Source of the DNA: Gammaproteobacteria bacterium | GTDB lineage: Bacteria > Pseudomonadota > Gammaproteobacteria > Methylococcales > Methylomonadaceae | Reading direction: 5' to 3' | DNA length: 64,000 nucleotides | Assembly: GCA_018830325.1 (NCBI GenBank) | Contig: JAHJSQ010000033.1 | Span: 1 to 64,000, forward strand | Shown here: piece by piece, positions 35,290 to 46,382 of the stretch | Layout: each line of letters begins with the position of its first letter | Position numbering within the stretch: position 1 is the first letter of the stretch | Program-made: the position numbers and the translations under genes | The notes under the pieces: model-generated | Databases searched by the model: none | What the model was told of the DNA's origin: nothing | The model's input: only the letters and a program-made list of their open reading frames with translations

Positions 35290-36471
35290 ATGGTGAAAAC
35301 CGATGTCGTCGTAATCGGTGCGGGCGCTTCGGGGTTAATGAGCGCCATCGAAGCAGGTAAGCGCAAGCGCAATGTGAAAGTGTTGGAATTAGCCGCAAAG
35401 CCCGGTAAAAAGATTCTGATGTCCGGAGGCGGACGCTGTAACTTCACCAATTATTCGGTTGAGCCGGACAATTATATTTCACATAATCCGCATTTTTGTA
35501 AATCGGCCTTGAGTCGATTTACACAATGGGATTTTCTGGATTGGGTTCAGCGTTATCGCATCCCTTATCACGAGCGAGAATTCGGTCGTTTGTTTTGTAA
35601 CGACAGCGCTAAGGATATTCTTAACATGCTGTTGACCGAGTGCGATTCGGTCGGTGTCGACATTAGTTTGAATACCCACATTGAAGCCATTGAGCATCGT
35701 TCCGATGGACAATTCCTGATTAACACCAAGCTGCAAAATTATTTATGCCGTTCGCTAGTGATTGCTACCGGCGGTCTGTCGATTCCTAAAATGGGAGCGA
35801 CGCCTTTCGGCTATAAAATCGCCGAACAATTCGGTATTAAAGTTTGGCCGACCTCGGCGGGCTTGGTTCCGTTTACGCTGCAACCGGACGACAAGCACCG
35901 ATTATCCGAACTTTCCGGTATCGCACTGTTATGCCGGGTGAGTTGTTTAGAGCAAAGTTTTACCGAGAACTTGTTGTTTACCCATCGGGGGCTAAGCGGT
36001 CCGGCGATGCTGCAGATTTCCAACTACTGGCGTCCCGGACAGTCATTGACGATCGATTTGTTACCCGAGACCCATCTTTCCGAGCATCTTAGACAGCTTA
36101 AAACGACAAAGTCAAAAGCAGCGTTAAAGACCGTGCTAGCCGAATTATTGCCGAAGCGTTTAATCGCCTGTTTAATCGAAGAAAAGTTGCTGAATAGTAA
36201 TATGGCGGATTTATCGGTTGCTCAAATCGATGCTATTACCGAGGGCATTAACCATTGGACGATCAAACCGAATGCGACGGAAGGCTACCGCACAGCCGAA
36301 GTGACGCTAGGCGGCGTCGATTGCAACGCGATTTCATCGAAAACGATGGGCTGCCATGATGTGCCGGGTTTGTATTTCATCGGCGAAGTGCTCGATGTGA
36401 CCGGTTGGCTCGGAGGTTATAACTTTCAATGGGCATGGTCGTCGGGTTGGTGCGCCGGGCAATATGTTTAA
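35290..36471 (+). CDS. HI0933/YhiN-family FAD-dependent oxidoreductase
   Basis: 393 residues. The N-terminal dinucleotide site VVIGAGASGLMSAIEAGKR (residues 6-24) and KPGKKILMSGGGRCNFTNYS near 37-56 are typical of the HI0933-like family, as are RSLVIATGGLSIPKMGATPF near 152-171, FTHRGLSGPAMLQISNYW near 231 and the C-terminal GLYFIGEVLDVTGWLGGYNF. The FAD fold is certain; the natural substrate of this family is unknown, although members are used as tRNA- or NAD-related reductase candidates. Stand-alone gene. A 100-bp inverted repeat lies in the gap after it. Confidence 0.88.
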   Translation: MVKTDVVVIGAGASGLMSAIEAGKRKRNVKVLELAAKPGKKILMSGGGRCNFTNYSVEPDNYISHNPHFCKSALSRFTQWDFLDWVQRYRIPYHEREFGRLFCNDSAKDILNMLLTECDSVGVDISLNTHIEAIEHRSDGQFLINTKLQNYLCRSLVIATGGLSIPKMGATPFGYKIAEQFGIKVWPTSAGLVPFTLQPDDKHRLSELSGIALLCRVSCLEQSFTENLLFTHRGLSGPAMLQISNYWRPGQSLTIDLLPETHLSEHLRQLKTTKSKAALKTVLAELLPKRLIACLIEEKLLNSNMADLSVAQIDAITEGINHWTIKPNATEGYRTAEVTLGGVDCNAISSKTMGCHDVPGLYFIGEVLDVTGWLGGYNFQWAWSSGWCAGQYV

Positions 36472-36567
36472 GCGGCTTGAAACCGATGATATCGTCCCCA
36501 TAGTCCCGGATAATGCATCCATTGAAAAGATTATTAGTAATTATTCAGCATAAGTCATGTATGAGAA

Positions 36568-36667
36568 GGTGTCAGGCATTGATTTATAAGGCTGTCTGCA
36601 ACAGGACGTTGCAGTCAGAGCTTACAGGGATGTATTCACGCGTTCTTAGAAATCAATGCCTGACACC
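36568..36667. repeat. 100-bp element with 18-bp perfect inverted ends
   Basis: GGTGTCAGGCATTGATTT at 36568-36585 and its exact reverse complement at 36650-36667. The interior holds a degenerate version of the shared core (GGGATGTATTCACG). A compact non-autonomous element in the gap between the flavoprotein and DUF445 genes. Confidence 0.8.
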
Positions 36668-36716
36668 AACCTACCGCATGCGCTGAATAGTTACGATTAT
36701 TATTGTTTAAATCATC

Positions 36717-37439
36717 ATGAAAAAGTTATTCAACAAAAGTTTAATCACGAACTTGCTGGCGGTTTTGATCGTTGTTACCGGCTATGTGTGCCCTGTTCAG
36801 CAGGATTTAATGAAAGCGGTCGGTTTTTTTGCATTGTCGGGTGCGATTACCAATTGGTTGGCCGTGCATATGTTATTTGAAAAAGTGCCGTTGTTATATG
36901 GCTCCGGCGTCATCCCCAATCGTTTCGAGGAGTTTAAATCGTCGATCAAGCTTCTGATGATGCAACAGTTTTTTACCGTCGAAAATGTCGAACATTTTAT
37001 CGAGAAAGAAGAGCGGGAGGGCGGCAAGGTATTGAATTTAGAGCCAATACTGAATGCAGTCGATTATGATCGGGTTTACGAGGGTCTGGTGGCTTCGATC
37101 ATGAATTCTTCGTTCGGCGGCATGCTGATGATGATGGGTGGAGAAGACGCATTGAAGCCGCTCAAAGAGCCTTTTGCAGAGAAAATGAAACTCATTTTGA
37201 CCGAAACGGTCGATTCGGAGCGATTCAAAGAAGCTTTACATCATAGTTTGGACGCTCATAAGATTGGCGAGGATATTGTCGATAAAATCGAGACTGTTAT
37301 CGATAAACGCTTGAATCAATTAACGCCTCAGCTAGTCAAGGAAATCGTGCAGGCCATTATCCGCCAACACTTGGGATGGCTTGTGGTTTGGGGCGGTGTT
37401 TTCGGCGGCTTGATCGGTGCCGCATTCAGCTTTATATAA
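36717..37439 (+). CDS. DUF445 family membrane protein
   Basis: 240 residues. Hydrophobic stretches at the N-terminus (LITNLLAVLIVVTGYV near 9-24), a short one around 33-50 (VGFFALSGAITNWLAVHMLF) and a C-terminal helix (LGWLVVWGGVFGGLIGAAFS near 218-237) enclose a long helical soluble region. The segment GAITNWLAVHMLFEKVPLLYGSG, here seen as GAITNWLAV then MLFEKVPLLYG, is the hallmark of DUF445 proteins, with the C-terminal glycine-rich helix also conserved. Function unknown in the family; a YheB-like envelope role has been suggested for relatives. The next gene starts 2 bp after its stop, so the pair is an operon. Confidence 0.82.
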   Translation: MKKLFNKSLITNLLAVLIVVTGYVCPVQQDLMKAVGFFALSGAITNWLAVHMLFEKVPLLYGSGVIPNRFEEFKSSIKLLMMQQFFTVENVEHFIEKEEREGGKVLNLEPILNAVDYDRVYEGLVASIMNSSFGGMLMMMGGEDALKPLKEPFAEKMKLILTETVDSERFKEALHHSLDAHKIGEDIVDKIETVIDKRLNQLTPQLVKEIVQAIIRQHLGWLVVWGGVFGGLIGAAFSFI

Positions 37440-37441
37440 TC

Positions 37442-38224
37442 ATGAGCGACATTCAGTTACATTATGAAAGCTTCGGCGAAGAGCGCGCGCCGCCAATGGT
37501 TATCTTGCACGGCTTCTTAGCTTCGTCTCGCAACTGGAGGCAAATTGCCAAGCGTTTGTCCGAGCGTTTCCGTGTTTATGTGCCGGATCAGCGCAATCAT
37601 GGCGCGTCGCCCCATGCCGAGAGCATGGACTATCCGCTGATGGCATCCGATCTGGAGACATTTATGGATCGTCTGAATTTAGAGTCGGCTACCTTGCTTG
37701 GACATAGCATGGGCGGCAAGACCGCGATGTGGTTCGCGCTCAATTTTCCCGAGCGGGTGTCGCGTTTGTTAGTCGCGGATATTGCGCCGGTCGCTTATCA
37801 ACACAATTTCGATCGTATTATCGAGGCGCTTGACCGCTTACCTTTGGCATCGCTTTCGAATCGTAAGCAGGCTGACGATTTTTTATCTGAGGCGATTCCC
37901 GATATTGGCTTCAGGCAATTTTTATTGCAAAACTTGATATTGCGGGATGGACAGTATGCTTGGCGCATCAATCTGGATTATTGCCAACAGTCGGCCGATT
38001 ATATCGTCGGTTTTCCTTCCGTCGAGGGAATGGAGGGGTTTGTCGGAAAGGTATTGTTCATAACCGGAGAAAATTCCACTTATTTTCGGCCCGAAGCCGT
38101 TCCGGCATTGTTCCCTAACGCGGCTGTCGCAACAATTGCGAATGCCGGGCATTGGTTGCATGCCGAACAGCCCGAGTGCTTCGTCAAGGTAGTCGAGGAT
38201 TTTGTCATGGATCAGTTTAAATAA
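37442..38224 (+). CDS. Alpha/beta-fold hydrolase, YbfF-like esterase
   Basis: 260 residues from the ATG at 37442, 2 bp past the DUF445 stop; a longer reading inside that gene is rejected. Nucleophile elbow GHSMGGK near 93-99 (serine at 95), lid region after IAPVAYQHNFDRIIEALDRL, catalytic histidine in NAGHWLHAEQP near 236-246, and the HGFLASSRNW oxyanion-side motif near 22-31 together match the YbfF esterase/thioesterase group. Cytoplasmic, no signal peptide. Substrate likely an acyl ester, not determined. Followed by a 423-bp gap that contains element B2 and nothing else recognised. Confidence 0.9.
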   Translation: MSDIQLHYESFGEERAPPMVILHGFLASSRNWRQIAKRLSERFRVYVPDQRNHGASPHAESMDYPLMASDLETFMDRLNLESATLLGHSMGGKTAMWFALNFPERVSRLLVADIAPVAYQHNFDRIIEALDRLPLASLSNRKQADDFLSEAIPDIGFRQFLLQNLILRDGQYAWRINLDYCQQSADYIVGFPSVEGMEGFVGKVLFITGENSTYFRPEAVPALFPNAAVATIANAGHWLHAEQPECFVKVVEDFVMDQFK

Positions 38225-38327
38225 GGCTATGTTCGCGTTAGCAGTTGAAACGGTTCTCTTTGCTACTAAATAAGCCATTTAGGAAATAGTCTATGATTGC
38301 TTTCCAAAACACTGAGCGTGGAAGAGG

Positions 38328-38475
38328 GTACGATTACTCGCTTGGCAGGACGCCGTGAATACATCCATGTAGGCTTGACGGCGGCGACTGATTGCCAAGG
38401 ATGGCATGAATGCAGATTTTGCAGGAGCAAAAATCTGCCCTGCCGCCGACACCTGTCAATCGAGCAACCGTACCC
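38328..38475. repeat. Inverted-repeat element, family B copy B2
   Basis: 148 bp. Terminal repeats GGGTACGATTACTCGCTTGG and CAATCGAGCAACCGTACCC. Contains the shared core AGGACGCCGTGAATACATCC followed by ATGTAGGCT, then an internal hairpin AGATTTTGCAGGAGCAAAAA. In opposite orientation to B4 and B5 as judged by the core. Confidence 0.78.
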
Positions 38476-38647
38476 TCCTTACAACCATTAGCGCGATATT
38501 GAAAAAAAGAAAGTTACTAAGAGTTGAATCCTTGGATTTCATGTTGGCTTTCAGTTCATAAAGTATCAACTATTAACGCATACATAGCCTTAAATAATCC
38601 GCCTAGTTGCCGATATTATCTGTATATGGATAAAAAACGACCGGGTT

Positions 38648-39205
38648 ATGAATATGAAACTTTTTAGTGGGTTGATTGTATTATTATTGATTGTTTCGAC
38701 TGCCAAGGCTTATGCCGAGTTTTACGAAGTGCCGATGATGGATGCAAAATGGGACGTTGAAAGCGGTCAATCGGAATGCCTTCTTAAGCAAACCGTCCCC
38801 AATTATGGCGTGGCGGTGTTCAGCCATCGATCCGGGGCTGCGTTAAAATTCTCATTGCAGGAAAGACGAGTCAAGGCCGATATCATTAAGGCGAATGTCA
38901 TCGAAGCAACAGCACCTTGGATACATAACGAGTTAGCGTCACCTAATCATGCGGTATATTTGGACGGTGCTGCGCATGGCCGAGATTTTGATCGACTCAG
39001 TGTGTATGGAAATGCAGCAGAAGATATGCTCGATGCATTATTGCGAGGTAACGCGCCGACCTTTGTCTACGTGCGGGCATCGACGGTCTTAGATATGCGC
39101 GAAATTAGGGTATCGGTATCGCCGATTAAGTTTTTGGAAAGCTATGATGATTTTGTTCAGTGCCGGGAAAAATTGTTACATAGTCGTTCAAGAGTAGTTT
39201 ATTGA
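38648..39205 (+). CDS. Secreted MotY-N-like domain protein lacking the OmpA domain
   Basis: 185 residues with a cleavable signal peptide (MKLFSGLIVLLLIVSTAKAYA; cleavage after about residue 23). The mature part resembles the N-terminal domain of the sodium-motor protein MotY: MMDAKWDVESGQSECLLKQT near 31-50, YGVAVFSHRSGAALKFSLQE near 54-73, MLDALLRGNAPTFVYVR near 129-145 and VSVSPIKFLESYDDFVQCRE near 157-176, including the two cysteines expected to pair. MotY normally continues into an OmpA-like peptidoglycan-binding domain of about 120 residues, absent here. No flagellar genes are nearby. It may be a periplasmic protein reusing the fold, so a motor role is not claimed. Confidence 0.72.
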   Translation: MNMKLFSGLIVLLLIVSTAKAYAEFYEVPMMDAKWDVESGQSECLLKQTVPNYGVAVFSHRSGAALKFSLQERRVKADIIKANVIEATAPWIHNELASPNHAVYLDGAAHGRDFDRLSVYGNAAEDMLDALLRGNAPTFVYVRASTVLDMREIRVSVSPIKFLESYDDFVQCREKLLHSRSRVVY

Positions 39206-39224
39206 AAATTTTCCCTAGGATTTG

Positions 39225-39481
39225 GTCATAAATAACTTCCCCTACTTTTAATGCAAGGTAAGCAGGTTCGGTAACTCTCTTGGCAGGTGTCCGCGGCAAG
39301 GAAAGCCGCCGTCAAGCCTACACGGACGTATTCACCCAGCACCTAAATTCCATAGCCCATTGGCTATGGTTAATTAACTTAGATAATTTAGGTGCTGGTT
39401 TCACGGCGTCCTGTCAAGCGAGTTACCTACCGAACCCGCTACAAAACTCATAGCTCCAGGAAGTTATTTTTCACGAAGTCC
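39225..39481. repeat. Inverted-repeat element, family B copy B3, carrying nested palindrome C1
   Basis: About 257 bp. Outer arms ATAAATAACTTCC and GGAAGTTATTTTTCAC; inner arms GGTTCGGTAACTCTCTTGG and CAAGCGAGTTACCTACCGAA. The core, in reverse, is interrupted after CGGACGTATTCAC by the 63-bp palindrome 39336-39398 (arms CCAGCACCTAAATT and AATTTAGGTGCTGG), flanked on both sides by TTCAC, and resumes with GGCGTCCTG. Confidence 0.78.
39336..39398. repeat. Nested palindrome C1 inserted in B3
   Basis: 63-bp palindrome with 14-bp perfect arms CCAGCACCTAAATT / AATTTAGGTGCTGG. Direct TTCAC copies at 39331-39335 and 39400-39404 look like a 5-bp target duplication. Related inserts occupy 48596-48659 and about 32730-32792 at the same point of the host core. 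Confidence 0.75.
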
Positions 39482-39645
39482 CTATAGGATTATTTTTGAT
39501 TAAATAAGCATCAGTATTGAATCTAGCCGGCATTTGACAATAAAAAAATTCCAGGCGTGCTTGATTACCGAGGGCGATCGGTGTGCTATTGGTTAATAAT
39601 TGTCCAAGAGTATTAAAAACGGGTTAAAATGCTCTGCGAATTAAG

Positions 39646-39674
39646 TTAGACTTACTGAAAAGTATTGGTATAGT
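39646..39674 (+). promoter_or_regulatory. Probable sigma-70 promoter of hfq
   Basis: TTAGAC at 39646-39651, a 17-nt spacer and TATAGT at 39669-39674, ending 48 bp before the hfq ATG. Both hexamers differ from consensus at two or fewer positions (TTGACA, TATAAT). Position and spacing fit a vegetative promoter. Confidence 0.5.
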
Positions 39675-39722
39675 GTATTCATAGTTTATTTAGGCTAGCT
39701 AAAAATAATAAGGAGAAAGCGG

Positions 39723-39962
39723 ATGTCGAAAGGGCAAAATTTGCAGGATAATTTTTTAAATACACTCAGAAAAGAGCATACCCCTGTATCGATTTTTTTA
39801 GTGAACGGAATCAAGCTGCAAGGTCGTGTCGATTCGTTCGATCAATATGTCATTATGCTAAAGAACACGGTCAGCCAAATGGTTTATAAACATGCCATTT
39901 CAACGATCGTTCCAGGAAAGCCCGTAAAAATCACCCGTGATAACGAACTCATTGAAGATTAA
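39723..39962 (+). CDS. hfq: RNA chaperone Hfq
   Basis: 79 residues, short-tailed Hfq. Hexameric Sm-like ring that pairs small RNAs with messages. Sm1 motif [20 protein letters not shown] near 12-31, Sm2 motif [13 protein letters not shown] near 55-67; Q8 and the K56/H57 (YKHAIST) positions of the proximal RNA site are present. AAGGAGAAAG precedes the ATG. The C-terminal tail after residue 70 is brief ([11 protein letters not shown]). Followed at 19 bp by hflX on the same strand, the conserved hfq-hflX-hflK-hflC order, with a likely promoter at 39646-39674. Confidence 0.97.
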   Translation: MSKGQNLQDNFLNTLRKEHTPVSIFLVNGIKLQGRVDSFDQYVIMLKNTVSQMVYKHAISTIVPGKPVKITRDNELIED

Positions 39963-39981
39963 CGATACAAGGAGCGCTTGA

Positions 39982-41244
39982 TTGTTTGAGCGTCCAAATG
40001 CCGGTGAACGGGCCGTGCTCGTTCACCTCACCTTACATACTTCACCCGAAGACCTTTCGGAATTGAAAGAATTGGCTAAGTCGGCGGGCGCCGATCCGGT
40101 TTATGTGTTGACCGGCAGTCGGCAAAGCCCCGATTCGAAATATTTTATCGGTACCGGCAAGCTTGAGGAGCTCAAGCAGGCTATTAGCGATTATTCGGCC
40201 GATATCGTCTTGTTTAATCATCCTTTGTCACCAAGCCAAGAGCGCAACCTCGAAAAAGCGTTGGAAGTTCGTGTGGTCGATCGCAATGGTTTGATCTTGG
40301 ATATTTTTGCGCAGCGGGCGCAGACTTTCGAAGGCAAGCTTCAAGTCGAATTGGCTCAATTGCGACATTTATCCACTCGCCTGATTCGCGGCTGGACGCA
40401 TTTGGAGCGGCAAAAAGGCGGGATCGGCTTAAGGGGGCCCGGCGAAACACAGCTCGAAACCGACCGCAGGCTTTTGGGGGGGCGGATCAAGCAAATTCAA
40501 CGCCGCTTGAATAAAGTTGCCAAACAGCGACATCAAGGGCGAAGTAAACGTAAAAAAGCTGAAGTTCCATCGGTTTCGCTGGTCGGTTATACCAATGCGG
40601 GGAAGTCGACGCTATTCAATACATTGACCGGCGCGGAAATTTATGCGGCCGACCAGTTATTTGCGACGCTCGATCCGACTTTGCGCCAATGCGTATTGCC
40701 TAATAATGCCGAAATTGTCTTGGCCGATACCGTCGGATTCATTCGGCATTTGCCTCATGAGTTGGTTGCCGCTTTCAGATCAACATTACAAGAAGCTAGC
40801 GAGGCTAATCTACTTCTGCATGTGATCGATGCTAATGCCGAAGACCGCGATGAAACTATCGCCCAGGTCAATCAGGTTTTAGAGGATATCGAAGCGGATG
40901 AAATCAGACAGCTGCAAGTGTTTAATAAAATTGACCTTTTGCCGGATATAGAGCCGCATATCGATAGGGATGATGAAGGTAATGCTCTGAGAGTCTGGTT
41001 GTCGGCCGAAACCGGTGCGGGTATTGATTTGCTTTATCAGGTATTAGCCGAAATTTTTGCTTCCAGCAAAGTGCGACGACAGATCAATCTTTTGCCAACT
41101 CAAGGCGACGTTCGAGCGAAGCTTTTCCGTCTGGGGACGGTCCTCGAGGAAGAAGTGAGCGATACGGGAGGATGGGATTTACTAGTCGAAATCGATAAAA
41201 AGCATTTGGGTGTTTTGAAATCGCTTGATAAGTTGGAGGCGTAG
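39982..41244 (+). CDS. hflX: Ribosome-associated GTPase HflX
   Basis: 420 residues from a TTG at 39982, preceded by AAGGAG; no ATG lies nearby and homologues begin MFERP, so the TTG is credible. Binds ribosomes and splits stalled or hibernating 70S particles. The N-terminal HflX domain (GGERAVLVHL-like GERAVLVHLTLHT; SRQSPDSKYFIGTGKLEELK near 45) and a glycine-rich helix RQKGGIGLRGPGETQLETDR near 140-159 precede the G domain: G1 GYTNAGKST near 201, G3 DTVGFI near 247, G4 FNKIDL near 313. Part of the hfq-hflX unit. A gap of about 300 bp to hflK lacks a clear terminator. Confidence 0.95.
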   Translation: MFERPNAGERAVLVHLTLHTSPEDLSELKELAKSAGADPVYVLTGSRQSPDSKYFIGTGKLEELKQAISDYSADIVLFNHPLSPSQERNLEKALEVRVVDRNGLILDIFAQRAQTFEGKLQVELAQLRHLSTRLIRGWTHLERQKGGIGLRGPGETQLETDRRLLGGRIKQIQRRLNKVAKQRHQGRSKRKKAEVPSVSLVGYTNAGKSTLFNTLTGAEIYAADQLFATLDPTLRQCVLPNNAEIVLADTVGFIRHLPHELVAAFRSTLQEASEANLLLHVIDANAEDRDETIAQVNQVLEDIEADEIRQLQVFNKIDLLPDIEPHIDRDDEGNALRVWLSAETGAGIDLLYQVLAEIFASSKVRRQINLLPTQGDVRAKLFRLGTVLEEEVSDTGGWDLLVEIDKKHLGVLKSLDKLEA

Positions 41245-41551
41245 TATGAATATTCTTATCTCGATAGGTGGGTTTGTACAAAGGCGGTTTTTTTAGGATA
41301 ATCGCCGACTTGATGATTATCCATATCCAAATGTTTTTTGCTCTTTTCGTGTTCGCGGTTTTTATCGGAAGCAGTCAATAACAATAAGGGTAAAACATGA
41401 GAGCCAAAAATAATTTTTGTTTAAATTTATATGTTTATTAAGTGATTGAAGCGGTTGCGAATGTTGATTATTCGTATCGTCGATTTTTTATTTTACTGTA
41501 ATAGACGTCTTTTTAATGTTTAATTTAAGAAAATCCAAATGGAGCATAGCT
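41245..41551 (+). other. Intergenic region between hflX and hflK
   Basis: 307 bp, AT-rich toward its right end, with no recognised gene, repeat or hairpin terminator. A TTGATT near 41464 followed 17 nt later by TTTATT is the best promoter-like pair for hflK, but the match is weak. Confidence 0.4.
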
Positions 41552-42736
41552 ATGTCCTGGAATGAGCCTGGCGGCGGTAAAAAAGATCCTTGGAGCGGTC
41601 GTGGAGGAGACGATAAAGGTCCTCCGGATCTGGATGAAGCGATCAGAGCGCTTCAGGAAAAGATCGGCGGAATTTTTGGCGGCGGTGGCGGTGGCGGCAG
41701 TTCGCCGGGCGGATCGATGAAAGGTTTCGGGTTTCTTGTTGGAGGCGCTGTCGTTCTATGGGGGCTAAGCGGCTTTTATATCGTCGACGAAGGTAATCAC
41801 GGCGTCGTTACGCGTTTCGGTAAATATACCGAAACGACGCAAGCCGGTTTGAATTGGCACATTCCTGCTCCGATCGAAAGCGTCGAATTAGTAAATGTCA
41901 GACGACAACGTTTTATCGAAGTCGGTTATCGTAGTGGCGGCTCTCAACAGACTTTAGGATCGGTGCCGAAAGAAGCATTAATGTTGACTAAGGACGAAAA
42001 CATCGTCGATGTCCGTTTGGCTGTGCAATATCAAGTCAAGGATGCGAAGGATTTCCTGTTCAATGTCGTTAGCCCTGAGATCACACTAAAACAGGTGACC
42101 GAAGCGGCTCAGCGTGGAGTGGTTGGGTCGAGTAAAATGGACTTTGTCTTGACTGAAGGACGTACTGAAATTGTGGCGCAAATCAAGGAGGAAATTCAAG
42201 ATGTCATGGATTCTTATGAATCTGGCGTCCAAATAACCAGTGTCAACTTGCAGGATGCTCAGCCGCCTGAGCAAGTTCAGGGTGCGTTTGAAGATGCGAT
42301 CAAGGCTCGAGAAGATCAGCAGCGTTTGATCAATGAGGCGGAAGCATACTCGAACGATGTGATACCGAAAGCGCGCGGCGCCGCGGCAAGAAAAATGGAG
42401 GAAGCCGAAGGTTATAAGCAGCAGGTGATAGCTCGTGCTGAAGGTGAAACCAGTCGTTTCTTGGCATTGCTCGGGGAATATAAAAAGGCCCCCGAGGTGA
42501 CTCGCAATCGCTTGTACATCGAATCGATGCAAAGTGTATTGACCCATTCGAATACCGTTTTTCTCGATGTAAAAGGCGGTAATAATTTGATGTATTTACC
42601 TTTGGATAAATTGATTAAACAATCTCCAACGGAAGAATCCGCGCCAAAGCCTCAAACCGGCAGCGTGACGCAAACTAGGCCGCTCGATCCGGTTTTTCGA
42701 ACTACTACTCGCGGTCGTGAAGGAAGGGGACGCTAA
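41552..42736 (+). CDS. hflK: FtsH protease modulator HflK
   Basis: 394 residues from the ATG at 41552; an upstream ATG at 41516 would add 12 residues that do not look like HflK. SPFH/prohibitin-family membrane protein that with HflC caps FtsH in the periplasm and tunes its proteolysis. Order: glycine-rich cytoplasmic N-terminus (SWNEPGGGKKDPWSGRGGDD), one membrane helix near 66-84 (GFLVGGAVVLWGLSGFYIVD), the SPFH domain (DEGNHGVVTRFGKYTETTQA) and a coiled-coil tail with AEAYSNDVIPKARGAAARKM near 268. GGAG upstream. The hflC ATG overlaps its stop by one base, so the two subunits are coupled. Confidence 0.95.
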   Translation: MSWNEPGGGKKDPWSGRGGDDKGPPDLDEAIRALQEKIGGIFGGGGGGGSSPGGSMKGFGFLVGGAVVLWGLSGFYIVDEGNHGVVTRFGKYTETTQAGLNWHIPAPIESVELVNVRRQRFIEVGYRSGGSQQTLGSVPKEALMLTKDENIVDVRLAVQYQVKDAKDFLFNVVSPEITLKQVTEAAQRGVVGSSKMDFVLTEGRTEIVAQIKEEIQDVMDSYESGVQITSVNLQDAQPPEQVQGAFEDAIKAREDQQRLINEAEAYSNDVIPKARGAAARKMEEAEGYKQQVIARAEGETSRFLALLGEYKKAPEVTRNRLYIESMQSVLTHSNTVFLDVKGGNNLMYLPLDKLIKQSPTEESAPKPQTGSVTQTRPLDPVFRTTTRGREGRGR

Positions 42737-43593
42737 TGACTTTGAATAAACTTTTAATCGGTGTGGCCGCAATTCTATTTCTTGGATTGATGTCCATTTT
42801 TACCGTATCGGAAACCGAAAAAGCGATTAAATTCAAATTGGGTGAAATCGTCAAAGACGACTACGAGTCCGGCATTCACTTCAAATGGCCAATCGTCAAT
42901 AATGTCAAAAAATTCGATAGTCGTATTCAAACGATGGATACCACGCCGGAGCGTTTTTTGACCGCCGAGAAGAAAAACGTCATCGTCGACTCTTTTGTTA
43001 AATGGCGTATAGGTAATGTCAAGGCGTTTTATACGGTAGTTGGCGGCGATATTAATCAGGCCAATTTAAGACTGGATCAAATCATTAAGGATGCTTTTCG
43101 TAGCGAATTCGGTAAACGCGATATCACGCAGTTGGTCGCGACCGACCGAAAAATCATTCGGGAAATCTTGATTGATAAAACTAGAGAGATCGCGGCGGAT
43201 TTAGGTCTCGATATCATCGACGTTCAAGTCAAGCGTATCGATTTACCGTCTGATGTCAGTAGCTCGGTGTTTAGAAGGATGGAAGCCGAACGTGAGCGGG
43301 TAGCCAGGGAGTTTCGCTCTCAAGGTTCCGAAGCCGCTGAACGTATTCGATCCGATGCTGATAGACAGCGTGTCGTAATTCTTGCCGAAGCCTTTAGAGA
43401 GGCCGAGAAGCTGCGAGGCGAAGGCGATGCGATTGCGGCCGATACTTATGCTAAAGCGTTTACTAGAGATTCGGAATTTTACAGCTTTTACCGTAGTATC
43501 AATGCTTATAAAGATACCTTTAGTGATACCGACCGATTGATGGTCATTGATCCGGAATCGGAGTTCTTTAAGTACTTCAAGTCTCAGAAATAA
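42736..43593 (+). CDS. hflC: FtsH protease modulator HflC
   Basis: 285 residues. Partner of HflK in the FtsH-HflKC complex. N-terminal membrane helix LNKLLIGVAAILFLGLMSIF at residues 3-22, SPFH domain (VSETEKAIKFKLGEIVKDDY onward), and the coiled-coil AEREREVARE-type stretch, here MEAERERVAREFRSQGSEAA near 183-202, then RDSEFYSFYRSINAYKDTF near 238. Its start codon is formed within the hflK stop (TAATG). Followed by a good intrinsic terminator at 43647-43671, so the unit hflK-hflC ends here and hisZ has its own expression signals. Confidence 0.95.
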   Translation: MTLNKLLIGVAAILFLGLMSIFTVSETEKAIKFKLGEIVKDDYESGIHFKWPIVNNVKKFDSRIQTMDTTPERFLTAEKKNVIVDSFVKWRIGNVKAFYTVVGGDINQANLRLDQIIKDAFRSEFGKRDITQLVATDRKIIREILIDKTREIAADLGLDIIDVQVKRIDLPSDVSSSVFRRMEAERERVAREFRSQGSEAAERIRSDADRQRVVILAEAFREAEKLRGEGDAIAADTYAKAFTRDSEFYSFYRSINAYKDTFSDTDRLMVIDPESEFFKYFKSQK

Positions 43594-43646
43594 AAACGGG
43601 TAAATTTTAATGTTCAATCGTTTCGATTGAACACTTGACAACGCTA

Positions 43647-43671
43647 ACGCTCCGTCTTGACGGGGCGTTTT
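43647..43671 (+). terminator. Rho-independent terminator after hflC
   Basis: Stem ACGCTCCGTC / GACGGGGCGT with one mismatch, a 2-nt apparent loop that would open to 4 nt, followed by TTTT and TGTTT. Located 54 bp after hflC and 22 bp before hisZ. Confidence 0.75.
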
Positions 43672-43692
43672 GTTTGAGTGGATACGTAAAAA

Positions 43693-46195
<2,503 letters not shown>

Positions 46196-46288
46196 CACAA
46201 AGCTCCCCACAGAAACGTCTGGTTTATTCCGGGCGTTTCCGATGATTCCATCGGCAAGACTGAGCGCTCCCTGCTCATTAACTCCCTA

Positions 46289-46365
46289 TATATCCATCGT
46301 AGATCAAAATTCGGCACCGGGGTGCCTCCTAAGGCACTGCCGAAATTTGAAGTGCGAAAGGTATA
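46289..46365. repeat. Inverted-repeat element, family A copy A4 (minimal)
   Basis: 77 bp. Left end TATATCCATCGTAGATCAAA, right end AATTTGAAGTGCGAAAGGTATA; centre GGCACCGGGGTGCCTCCTAA. It is essentially the two ends joined, lacking the roughly 90-150 bp interior present in the other copies, so it shows what the element looks like without cargo. Confidence 0.8.
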
Positions 46366-46382
46366 TTCAAAAATTAGCTATA

